The notes below the pieces were generated by a model, which was not told the DNA's origin, searched no databases, and saw only the letters and a list, made by a program, of their open reading frames with translations. Of a stretch of DNA of 9,722 nucleotides, positions 1 through 6,526 are shown piece after piece. How positions within the stretch are numbered: the first letter of the stretch is position 1; the number at the start of each line of letters is the position of its first letter. The position numbers were made by a program, and so were the translations under genes. Origin of the DNA: DATHBP01 sp035296085 (GTDB lineage Bacteria > Actinomycetota > Actinomycetes > Propionibacteriales > Nocardioidaceae); assembly GCA_035296085.1 (NCBI GenBank), contig DATHBP010000163.1:1-9722 (forward strand), read 5' to 3'.

Positions 1-2568
1 GGCCCGCAGTACCACCAGGTGCAGGACCGCCACGCCGCCATCGTGCGTGCGGCGATCACCGAGGGCGGTGGGTCGATAGTCAGCAGCGAGGGCGACTCCT
101 TCTTCGCGGTTTTCCCTGACGCGCGGCGTGCTATTTCTGCAGCCGTTCAGGCACAGCGCGAACTAGCGGCGGCCTCGTGGCCACGCGGTGGTTGCCTGCG
201 GGTCCGGATGGGGCTGCATACAGGAGCAGGGATCCTGGGCGGCGACAACTACCTTGGCTTGGACGTCAATCGGGCGGCCCGGATCGCTGCAGCAGCGCAC
301 GGTGAGCAGATCCTGCTGTCCGACGCTACTCAGTCGCTAGTAGAGAGATGTCTGCCGCCTGGAACCCGGCTGCGGGGGTTCGGACAGCACCGGCTCAGGG
401 GCCTAAGCGAGCCTGAACGGCTCTATCAGCTTGTGATCGATGGGCTCCAGCAGGAGTTTCCTCCACCGCGCACTCTCAATGCCCGTCCGAACAACCTGCC
501 GGTGCAGCTGACCCAGTTCATCGGCCGACGGCGTGAGGTCCTACGCGTGCGCGAGCTACTCGCTGCCAACCGCCTCCTGACACTCACTGGCACGGGCGGC
601 ACCGGCAAGACCAGGCTGGCGCTGGAAGTGGCGGCGGAGTGCCTCGGCGACTTCGCGGACGGCGTCTTCTTCGTGGATCTCGCTCCGATCGAAGACGACG
701 GGCTCGTGGCGTCGGCGATCGCTTCCTCGCTTGGCCTTCGGGAGAGCGCCGGTGAGGTGATCGATGTGGTTGTGGACCACCTGCGGGAGAAGGACCTTCT
801 CCTCGTGCTGGACAACTTCGAGCAGGTGGTGCCGGGCGCGGCGTCGGTTGTCGACCCCGTGCTCCGTGGCACTCCGAGCACGAAGACGCTCGTCACCAGC
901 CGCGTGCCACTGAACCTTTACGGCGAGCAGCAGTTCCACGTGCCGCCACTGGGGCTTCCCGACCTCGCGAACGTCCCCGATGTTCCTGACCTTGCGCAGC
1001 TCGATGCCGTTGCACTGTTCGTTGCACGCGGCCTCGCGGTGAAGCCCGATTTTCGCCTCTCAGCCGACAACGCGCGCGCTGTGGCGGAGATCGTCGCGCG
1101 CGTGGATGGACTCCCGCTCGCCATCGAGCTCGCCGCGAGCCGCCTGAAGCTGTTGCCTCCCGAGAGGTTGCTGGCGCGTCTGCAAGCGCGACTTCCCGTG
1201 CTCACGACGTCCAGTCGCAGCGTGCCGGAGCGGCAGCGCACGCTGCGACGCACGATCGAGTGGAGCTATGAGCTGCTCGATTCGCAGCAGGGCCGGATGT
1301 TCGCGCGACTGGCCGTCTTTGCAGGCGGCGCCGACTTGGACGCGGTCGAGGCAGTCGTCAATCCAGACACCGAGCTTGGGATCGACACAGTCGACGCGCT
1401 CGCCGCACTTGTCGAGAACAACCTGATCCATACTGTCGACGCACCCGATGCTGAATCACGCTTCGCGATGCTGGAGACCATCCGGGAGTACGGCCTCGAA
1501 CGCCTGGTCGAGCTCGGCGAAGAGTCGTTGATCCGCCGCCGCCACGCCGAGCATTGGGTCCATGTGGGCGAACAAGCGTCCGACGCCCTGTCCGGACCCG
1601 ACCAGGCGACCTGGAGCCGCCGCCTTGAACTCGATCACGACAACTTTCGCTCGGCTCTGACCTGGGTCTTGCAGTCCGGGGAAGCCGAGTTGGGGCTTGA
1701 GCTCGGCGCAGCCCTCGGAGAGTTCTGGCGTCTCGGCAGCCATGCTCGAGAGGGTGTGCGGTGGCTGAGCGACATCCTGGCGTTGCCGGCGGCGTCACAG
1801 CCGACACTGCTGCGGGCTAGAGCGCTCTCTGCAGCCGCCAACCTGCATGGCTGGATCGACGACCCAAAGGCGTTCCTTCGATTTGCTGACGAGGCGCTCA
1901 TCATCTTCCGAGAACTGGGGGACGCCCGTGATCTTCCCACCCCGATCCAGAACCTCGGCTGGGCCCAGATTCAGACCGGACATCTCGAAGCCGCGGCAGC
2001 CACGCTGTCGGAAGCCCGGGATCTCGACCTCGAGCTCGGAAACCTGTCGGCGGCCGCGAATGCCATGATCGGTCTCGGTGTGTTGGCTGTCATCAGGGGA
2101 CGCCCGTCTGAAGCACGGCCGCTGTACGAGGATGCCCTGGAGACCTTCAAGGACCTCGGAAACACGTACTACGTCGGACTCGTGGAGTGCATGCTCGCCC
2201 AATGCGACCGCAATGAGGGCAACCTCGACGCCGCCGCGGATTGGCTCGGACGAGGCCTGTCTGCCTACCAAAAGATCGAGAGTGTGATGGGGACCGCATG
2301 GGCGGTCTACCAGTTCGCGGACATCGCCCTCCAGCGAGCGCAACCGGAACGGGCCCTGCGCCTCGTCGCTGTGTCCGACGCTTTGCTGAAGCAGGTAGGT
2401 GGCGAAATTCCGGCGCTCGTCGCTGCCACGACGGGCGACGTTGGGGCAGCCGCTCGCGCACTTCTGGACGACACCACTGCCGACCGGGTCTACAACGAAG
2501 GCCTCGACATGCAATACGACGCCGCGATGACGTATGCCCAGCAGCAGGAGTCGCGACAGCAGCCCTAG
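1..2568 (+). CDS. Cyclase-like domain / STAND ATPase / TPR signalling protein, 5'-partial
   Basis: The frame is open from base 1, so the GTG at 19 is an internal codon and the true start lies upstream. Numbering from base 1, 855 residues are visible. Residues 1-145 are most of a class III nucleotide cyclase domain: the second metal aspartate is D32 (EGDSFF), and the transition-state pair is N90/R94 (VNRAAR). The first metal-aspartate region is off the window. Residues 165-500 form a STAND/COG3903-type ATPase: Walker A GTGGTGKT at 197-204, Walker B LLLVLDNFE with D271, LVTSR at 297-301 and GLPLAIELAA from 370. Roughly 590-830 is alanine/leucine-rich helical repeat sequence, TPR-like. Relatives often end in a LuxR-type helix-turn-helix; here the protein stops just after the repeats. 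The role is probably ATP-dependent signal sensing in the cytoplasm; ligand and target are unknown. Positions that select the purine base look non-canonical (S28, N83), so cyclase activity is uncertain. Confidence 0.88.
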   Translation, partial: GPQYHQVQDRHAAIVRAAITEGGGSIVSSEGDSFFAVFPDARRAISAAVQAQRELAAASWPRGGCLRVRMGLHTGAGILGGDNYLGLDVNRAARIAAAAHGEQILLSDATQSLVERCLPPGTRLRGFGQHRLRGLSEPERLYQLVIDGLQQEFPPPRTLNARPNNLPVQLTQFIGRRREVLRVRELLAANRLLTLTGTGGTGKTRLALEVAAECLGDFADGVFFVDLAPIEDDGLVASAIASSLGLRESAGEVIDVVVDHLREKDLLLVLDNFEQVVPGAASVVDPVLRGTPSTKTLVTSRVPLNLYGEQQFHVPPLGLPDLANVPDVPDLAQLDAVALFVARGLAVKPDFRLSADNARAVAEIVARVDGLPLAIELAASRLKLLPPERLLARLQARLPVLTTSSRSVPERQRTLRRTIEWSYELLDSQQGRMFARLAVFAGGADLDAVEAVVNPDTELGIDTVDALAALVENNLIHTVDAPDAESRFAMLETIREYGLERLVELGEESLIRRRHAEHWVHVGEQASDALSGPDQATWSRRLELDHDNFRSALTWVLQSGEAELGLELGAALGEFWRLGSHAREGVRWLSDILALPAASQPTLLRARALSAAANLHGWIDDPKAFLRFADEALIIFRELGDARDLPTPIQNLGWAQIQTGHLEAAAATLSEARDLDLELGNLSAAANAMIGLGVLAVIRGRPSEARPLYEDALETFKDLGNTYYVGLVECMLAQCDRNEGNLDAAADWLGRGLSAYQKIESVMGTAWAVYQFADIALQRAQPERALRLVAVSDALLKQVGGEIPALVAATTGDVGAAARALLDDTTADRVYNEGLDMQYDAAMTYAQQQESRQQP

Positions 2569-2622
2569 CGCGCCGCTTCGGACAGTCCGAGCTGACTTTC
2601 TGCAGGCGACGTGCGGACAATA

Positions 2623-2671
2623 TTGGGACAGCGATCGGCTCGGTGATCAAGCTATGACCAGGATGTCCCAA
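2623..2671. repeat. 8-bp inverted repeat TTGGGACA / TGTCCCAA
   Basis: TTGGGACA at 2623-2630 is perfectly complementary to TGTCCCAA at 2664-2671, with 33 bases between. It begins 55 bases after the cyclase stop. It could be a weak terminator, an operator, or a trace of a mobile element. The long loop and absence of a T-run make a terminator the weaker option. Confidence 0.4.
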
Positions 2672-2788
2672 GGAGCTTGTGTGCGCTACCGGACCGCATC
2701 GGGCATGCAGTACCTACAGTGGCGCAGCGATGCCGAGGTGCGGCGAGGGGGGACCGTGGCTGACAGGCCAGGTCTACAGTCACGCCCA

Positions 2789-2824
2789 AGGCCCCGCCCG
2801 GTGCGCAAACACCGGACGGGGCCT
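2789..2824. terminator. Strong GC-rich hairpin, likely terminator
   Basis: A 15-bp stem pairs 2789-2803 with 2810-2824 around the 6-base loop CGCAAA. The plus-strand RNA has one C-A mismatch; in the minus-strand RNA the same position is a G-U wobble, so the stem is unbroken. No T-run follows on either side, which is common for actinobacterial terminators. It separates the cyclase gene from the FAD oxidoreductase gene and most likely ends cyclase transcription. Confidence 0.5.
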
Positions 2825-2905
2825 AGATACACACCTAGCGAGAGGCACGGATCGTGATCGCGATCTCGGCAAGCCCGAACCTCCTCCTCGAGGCGCTGCC
2901 CTAGC

Positions 2906-4084
2906 GTGCCCGCCGCGAGCACGGCCGACGTCGTCGTGATCGGCGGCGGGCTGATGGGCTGCGCGACGGCGTTCGCGCTGCTCGAGCGCGGCGCGGGGCG
3001 TGTCGCGCTGATCGAGCGGCGCACGCCCGGGTCGGGCGACTCCGGCTTGTCCTTCTCGATGGTGCGTCGCCACTACACGAACCCCGTGGTCGTGCGGCTC
3101 GCGGCGTCGGGCAGCCGCACGATCATGCGCTGGGCAGAGGAAGTGGGAGCCGGCGCCTCTGGTTACGTGCGGACCGGCTACCTGCTGCCGGTGCCTGCCG
3201 CGCTCGCCGACCGCTGCCAGGAGCAGTGCGCGCTCGGGCGCGCCAATGGCGTCGACGCCCGATGGGTGGAGCCCGACGAGATCGGGGCCATCGAGCCGCT
3301 GCTGGAGCTCGAGGGCGTCGCGGGAGCGGCCTACGAGCCCGATGGGGGCTTCGCGGAGGCCCACCTGCTCGTCGGCTCCTGGTTCGAGGCGGCGGTGGCA
3401 CGGGGCCTCGACGTCCACCTCGGGACGCGCGCCGAGGCGATCGAGGTCGGAGACGGCGGCGTGCACGCCGTCCGCACGGACGGCGGTCGCATCGCTACCG
3501 GCCACGTCGTGGTCGCGACGGGCTCCTGGGGCCGCGAGCTGACCGACCCTCTGGGGCTGGAGCTGCCGATCGCCCTGCGCCGGCTGCAGGTCGCACGGCT
3601 GCGCCAGCCGCCCGGCACCCCCCGCCCGTCCGCGGTGGTGTCGGACGCGGTGACGAACGTCGTCGTTCGGCCCGCGGCGGGTCGCGACTTCCTTTGCGTG
3701 GCCTACCACGCGCCGGAGATCGTGGAGCGGCGGGACGACTGCGACGAGCGCGCGGACGCGGGGTACGAGGACGTCGTCCGGGCGGCGTTGCGAGCGCGCT
3801 ACCCGGCGCTCGCCGACGCGGAGTGGGTCGTTGGCTGGGCCGGCGCCTACGACCACACGCCGGACTGGCATCCGCTGCTTGGCGCCGCGCCGGGGGTCGA
3901 CGGCCTCTGGCTCGCGCTGGGCTGGTCGGGCCACGGCTTCAAGCTGGCGCCGGCCGTGGGCCGAGTGACGGCCGATCTGGTGCTCGGCCGCGAGCCGGAG
4001 ATCGACGTCTCGGAGCTCGCCGCGGACCGCTTCGCCCGTGGAGCGCCGATGCCGCTGGCCTACGGACCGGGCGCGCGCGCGTGA
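2906..4084 (+). CDS. FAD-dependent oxidoreductase, DAO family
   Basis: A 392-residue protein of the D-amino-acid oxidase / sarcosine-oxidase-beta fold, predicted to oxidise an amine or amino acid with FAD in the cytoplasm. The N-terminal dinucleotide site is DVVVIGGGLMG (GGGLMG at 13-18), with E37 closing the second beta strand for the ribose. ATGSWG at 204-209 is the usual second FAD motif, and GWSGHGFKLAPAVG from 339 is the C-terminal FAD-contact segment of this family. The GTG at 2906 is the only start before an in-frame stop at 2855-2857; a weak GAGG lies about 12 bases upstream. Where heterotetrameric SoxB proteins carry the FMN-linking histidine (RHDA), this protein reads GGFAEAH (147-153), so it is probably a stand-alone enzyme rather than the partner of the soxA/soxG found here. 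Two hand-counted 60-base lines were about 77-78% G+C, against about 65% for one in the cyclase gene. The substrate is unknown. Confidence 0.88.
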   Translation: MPAASTADVVVIGGGLMGCATAFALLERGAGRVALIERRTPGSGDSGLSFSMVRRHYTNPVVVRLAASGSRTIMRWAEEVGAGASGYVRTGYLLPVPAALADRCQEQCALGRANGVDARWVEPDEIGAIEPLLELEGVAGAAYEPDGGFAEAHLLVGSWFEAAVARGLDVHLGTRAEAIEVGDGGVHAVRTDGGRIATGHVVVATGSWGRELTDPLGLELPIALRRLQVARLRQPPGTPRPSAVVSDAVTNVVVRPAAGRDFLCVAYHAPEIVERRDDCDERADAGYEDVVRAALRARYPALADAEWVVGWAGAYDHTPDWHPLLGAAPGVDGLWLALGWSGHGFKLAPAVGRVTADLVLGREPEIDVSELAADRFARGAPMPLAYGPGARA

Positions 4085-4432
4085 GGCGCGTAGTCCTCGT
4101 CCGACGCCTTTTCGTCCAGCCACGTATCTGTCCACATACAAGGTGGACTCTTCCCGCCCCCAGCCACTCCGGTGCCTCTCAGCGCGTCTTCCAAGTCACG
4201 GGGGATATGCGGAGCTAGTTCTCGTCTAATTGCTTTGTACCGATCGGCTGAGAAACCACCGTGTCATCTCAGGAGAACCGCGGAGGAGCGCCACGGTCAC
4301 CGGTGGGTCCTTCGCTTGACGATCGTCTACCTACCTTGAGCACACAGGCGCGTCCGGCGCGAAGGCCGCGTGTTGGCGGCTGGCCGCGGTGTCCACTGAG
4401 GAATTCGCCCGCTGCTGGCAGGCTAGTCCGCC
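4085..4432. other. Non-coding stretch between oxidoreductase and ynfA-like gene
   Basis: No supported gene. It contains a small hairpin (4130-4148) after the oxidoreductase stop, the inverted pair CTGAGA/TCTCAG (4248-4253 and 4267-4272, 13-base loop) and GCGGC/GCCGC-type short repeats near 4368-4390. An open frame running 4261-4677 overlaps the ynfA-like gene in another frame and is arginine-rich, as shadow frames usually are. I see no convincing riboswitch. Confidence 0.55.
4130..4148 (+). terminator. Small hairpin after the oxidoreductase gene
   Basis: GTCCAC (4130-4135) pairs with GTGGAC (4143-4148) across a 7-base loop, 45 bases after the oxidoreductase stop. The stem has only 6 bp and no T-run follows, so a terminator role is a guess from position. 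Confidence 0.25.
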
Positions 4433-4768
4433 ATGACGATCACAAGGTCCGTGCTCTTGTTCGTGGTGGCGGCGGTCGCCGAGATCGGTGGCGCGTGGCT
4501 GATTTGGCAAGCCGTACGCGAGGATCGGGGGTGGCTGTGGGCGGGAGCTGGGGTCATAGCGCTCGGCCTTTACGGATTCGTCGCCACCTTCCAGCCCGAC
4601 GCCAACTTTGGGCGGATCTTGGCCGCCTATGGTGGAGTCTTCGTCGCTGGGTCCTTGGTCTGGGGAATGGCCTTTGACGAGTTCCGACCCGACAGGTACG
4701 ACATCACGGGCGCCGTCATCTGCCTCGTCGGAGTAGCGGTGATCATGTATTCGCCGCGCCCGACCTGA
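4433..4768 (+). CDS. ynfA: YnfA/UPF0060-family small membrane protein
   Basis: A 111-residue integral membrane protein, the usual size for the YnfA (UPF0060) branch of the small multidrug resistance superfamily. Four hydrophobic helices lie near residues 5-24, 31-51, 63-82 and 93-109. Family landmarks are visible: a glutamate in helix 1 (E17, in VAEIGGAWL), GRILAAYGG at 60-68 leading into helix 3, and DRYDITGA before helix 4. Family members sit in the inner membrane and are implicated in efflux of toxic or cationic compounds; the substrate of this one is unknown. The ATG has no strong Shine-Dalgarno sequence; CAGGCT 8 bases upstream resembles an actinobacterial -10 box, so the mRNA may be leaderless. 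It stands alone, with long gaps on both sides. Confidence 0.9.
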   Translation: MTITRSVLLFVVAAVAEIGGAWLIWQAVREDRGWLWAGAGVIALGLYGFVATFQPDANFGRILAAYGGVFVAGSLVWGMAFDEFRPDRYDITGAVICLVGVAVIMYSPRPT

Positions 4769-4934
4769 CCCGTACGCCGGGAAGCGTCATGTCGGACGCA
4801 CGCCCGAAGCAGGTACGCCGGCTCAGTAGTGACCGGGTGATGAAACCCTGGCGGACGCAGCGCTCTTGATGTCGCGACAACGCCACTGGCGATACTGCAT
4901 GACGCGTCGCACATCGCTGCGAGGAAACTTGACA

Positions 4935-4957
4935 GCGGCACCTGGAGCTGGTGCCGC
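4935..4957. promoter_or_regulatory. 8-bp perfect hairpin in the amt leader region
   Basis: GCGGCACC (4935-4942) pairs perfectly with GGTGCCGC (4950-4957) around a 7-base loop. It directly abuts TTGACA at 4929-4934. No TA-rich -10 box lies at the right distance, so this may be an operator or the end of the upstream transcript rather than a promoter. Confidence 0.3.
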
Positions 4958-4994
4958 CTGGTCTCGCGGTCTGTGCCGTCGGCGCTGTTGCCTC

Positions 4995-5024
4995 TTGTCG
5001 CGAACTGCCGCGGTGCTCTAGGCT
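4995..5024 (+). promoter_or_regulatory. Candidate amt promoter (TTGTCG-N18-TAGGCT)
   Basis: TTGTCG at 4995-5000 and TAGGCT at 5019-5024 are separated by 18 bases. They match housekeeping -35 and -10 boxes in part (TAnnnT is the actinobacterial -10 core). Transcription would begin near 5031, leaving a leader of about 50 bases that contains the strong ribosome binding site. It lies inside the reading frame of the longer possible amt start, which argues for the shorter protein. Confidence 0.35.
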
Positions 5025-5066
5025 CCCGTCGCTTCGCTTCCCAGCCGCATGCGGCGCAGGCTGACC

Positions 5067-5074
5067 GGAGGAGG
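5067..5074 (+). promoter_or_regulatory. Ribosome binding site fixing the amt start
   Basis: GGAGGAGG lies 9 bases before the ATG at 5084. It is the strongest Shine-Dalgarno sequence in the region and is the main reason to place the amt start at 5084 rather than at the GTG at 4973. Confidence 0.75.
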
Positions 5075-5083
5075 TACTGGGGG

Positions 5084-6526
5084 ATGGACGACCAGCTCGG
5101 CGCGCTAGAGGTGATCTTCACCGAGTTCTACTACTGGGTGACGATCGTCTTCATGTTCCTGATCCATGCCGGCTTCATGCTCTACGAAGGTGGCGTCGCG
5201 CGCCGCAAAAACCTGCAGGCCACGGTCGCGAAGAATGTCCTTCTGATCCCCATCGTTACGGTCACGTTCTATTTCTTCGGCTGGTGGATCTACTTCGCGT
5301 TCGTCAACGGGCCGGGGCTTATCGGGGGAATCCCCGAGGGCGCCGAGGCGGTGTACCCGTGGACGGACGTCATGGGCGTGAACATGCAGGACCGGATCAA
5401 CGGGGTGTTCTGGGCCGCGTTCCTGCTGTTCGCGTGGACGGCGGCCTCGATCGTCTCGGGCTCGATCATCGAGCGGGCGCGGGTCGCGGGCTTCGTGATC
5501 ATAGCCGGCATGATCGGCTCGGTCACCTGGATCATCGACGCCGCCTGGGGCTGGTCGCCCAACGGCTGGATGGTCCAGGTCATGGGCTACCACGACGCGT
5601 ACGCGTCCGGCGTCATCCACGCCATCGCAGGCGGCACAGCGCTCGGCGTCCTCGTCGTCCTCGGGCCGCGGCTCGGCCGATTCAAGGACGGCCTCATCCG
5701 CACGATCCAGCCGCACAACATCTGGATGACGCTGATCGGAATCTTCCTGATCTACACGGGATTTTGGGGCTTCTACGTCGCCTGCAACATCCCCACGCTG
5801 AACGTCGGCACCGACGACGCTCCCTTCTTCTCCGCAACCAACATCTACCTGATGCCGACGACGCTCTCAGGTATCACGTTCAACTTCCTGCTCTCCCTCT
5901 CCGGCGGCCTCCTGGCGGGCTACCTGATCAGCCGGGGCGACCTCTTCTGGACGTTCTCCGGCGGCCTCGCCGGAATAATCGCGGCATCGGCCGGCAACGA
6001 CCTTTACCACCCAATGCAAGCCTTCATCATCGGCGCGATCGGCGTCGTCATCGCCTACAAGATGCACGGCTTTGTCGAGCGGCGCTTCAAGCTCGACGAC
6101 GTTGTGGGCGCCGTCGCGGTACACGGATACGCCGGTTTCTTCGGGATCGTAGTGGCTGGTTTCATGCTCTGGGGCTATCCCGCGGCCGCTCCGGGCCCTG
6201 AGGGCGAGGTCGGCTGGTTCACGACACCAGACGGATGGCCGATGATCAACCCGCTCGGGAACTTCCTTGGCGCGATCATCATGTTCTTCGTGCTCGGGTT
6301 CCTACCGGGCTTCGTGGTCGCGAAGATCCTTGACAAGTTCGGATGGCTGCGGGTGCCGCCGGCGGTCGAGGCCGCCGGGCTCGACACGCACCTCTACGGC
6401 GACGGCTACCCGTACTTCGAGGCTCGAGAGACGGAGTTCGAGCCGGTCGAGCGCGCGGAGGCGAGGAAGCTCACGGTCAGTGGGGATGGCGCATCCGCCG
6501 CACGGCGAGAGGAGACACCACAATGA
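5084..6526 (+). CDS. amt: Amt-family ammonium (methylammonium) transporter
   Basis: A 480-residue polytopic membrane protein that should conduct ammonium or a small amine across the cytoplasmic membrane, probably as a trimer with about 11 helices. HAGFMLYEGGVARRKN at 28-43 is the Amt helix 1-2 hallmark. The pore aspartate and first twin histidine are D171 and H179 (DAYASGVIH); the second histidine is H347 (AVHGYAG), preceded by the conserved DD. By my alignment to E. coli AmtB, the Phe-gate residues (F116, F230) and outer tryptophan (W155) are kept. The stretch after F230 reads YVACN where AmtB has NAGS, so the asparagine and the serine of the recruitment site are changed. The C-terminus keeps LRVPPAVEAAGLD and adds an acidic tail of about 40 residues. 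The start at 5084 follows a strong ribosome binding site; a GTG at 4973 would add 37 residues unlike a signal peptide. No GlnK (PII) gene is adjacent. Confidence 0.93.
   Translation: MDDQLGALEVIFTEFYYWVTIVFMFLIHAGFMLYEGGVARRKNLQATVAKNVLLIPIVTVTFYFFGWWIYFAFVNGPGLIGGIPEGAEAVYPWTDVMGVNMQDRINGVFWAAFLLFAWTAASIVSGSIIERARVAGFVIIAGMIGSVTWIIDAAWGWSPNGWMVQVMGYHDAYASGVIHAIAGGTALGVLVVLGPRLGRFKDGLIRTIQPHNIWMTLIGIFLIYTGFWGFYVACNIPTLNVGTDDAPFFSATNIYLMPTTLSGITFNFLLSLSGGLLAGYLISRGDLFWTFSGGLAGIIAASAGNDLYHPMQAFIIGAIGVVIAYKMHGFVERRFKLDDVVGAVAVHGYAGFFGIVVAGFMLWGYPAAAPGPEGEVGWFTTPDGWPMINPLGNFLGAIIMFFVLGFLPGFVVAKILDKFGWLRVPPAVEAAGLDTHLYGDGYPYFEARETEFEPVERAEARKLTVSGDGASAARREETPQ

Larger units (their letters stand above)
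2569..2905. other. Non-coding stretch with two inverted repeats
   Basis: I see no convincing gene between the cyclase stop and the FAD oxidoreductase start. Short open frames crossing it have no recognisable motif or ribosome binding site. The stretch holds an 8-bp inverted repeat (2623-2671), a 15-bp GC-rich hairpin (2789-2824) and the 10-bp palindrome GATCGCGATC (2856-2865) about 40 bases before the next start. No clear promoter for the downstream gene could be picked out. Confidence 0.6.
4769..5083. other. Upstream region of amt
   Basis: No gene is supported here. An open frame in the amt frame can be read back to a GTG at 4973, but it is better read as leader DNA. The stretch holds a 9-bp direct repeat GTACGCCGG (4772-4780 and 4813-4821), the palindrome TGTCGCGACA (4870-4879), an 8-bp hairpin next to a consensus-like TTGACA (4929-4957), a candidate promoter (4995-5024) and the amt ribosome binding site (5067-5074). 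This density of small symmetric elements suggests a regulated promoter region. Confidence 0.5.

Noticed and set aside
19..21. GTG as the start of the cyclase/ATPase gene
   Set aside because: The frame is open to base 1 and starting here would remove the first metal-binding part of the cyclase domain.
2780..4141. 453-residue open frame on the minus strand opposite the FAD oxidoreductase
   Set aside because: It is arginine/valine-rich with no fold motif; the plus-strand frame has clear FAD motifs. Long antisense frames are expected in DNA this rich in G+C.
3226..4218. 330-residue plus-strand frame overlapping the oxidoreductase
   Set aside because: Extremely arginine-rich, no motif, and shifted relative to the gene with clear family signatures.
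4248..4272. CTGAGA motif suggesting a TPP riboswitch
   Set aside because: The other conserved TPP elements (5' GGGG and the ACCUGA helix) are absent, and the next gene is not thiamine-related.
4261..4677. 138-residue frame overlapping the ynfA-like gene
   Set aside because: Low-complexity arginine/glycine-rich shadow of a frame that encodes a recognisable four-helix protein.
4929..4934. TTGACA as the amt -35 box
   Set aside because: No -10-like sequence occurs 16-18 bases downstream; the TTGTCG/TAGGCT pair further on fits better.
5105..5716. 203-residue minus-strand frame opposite amt
   Set aside because: Aspartate/arginine-rich antisense shadow of membrane-helix codons with no motif.
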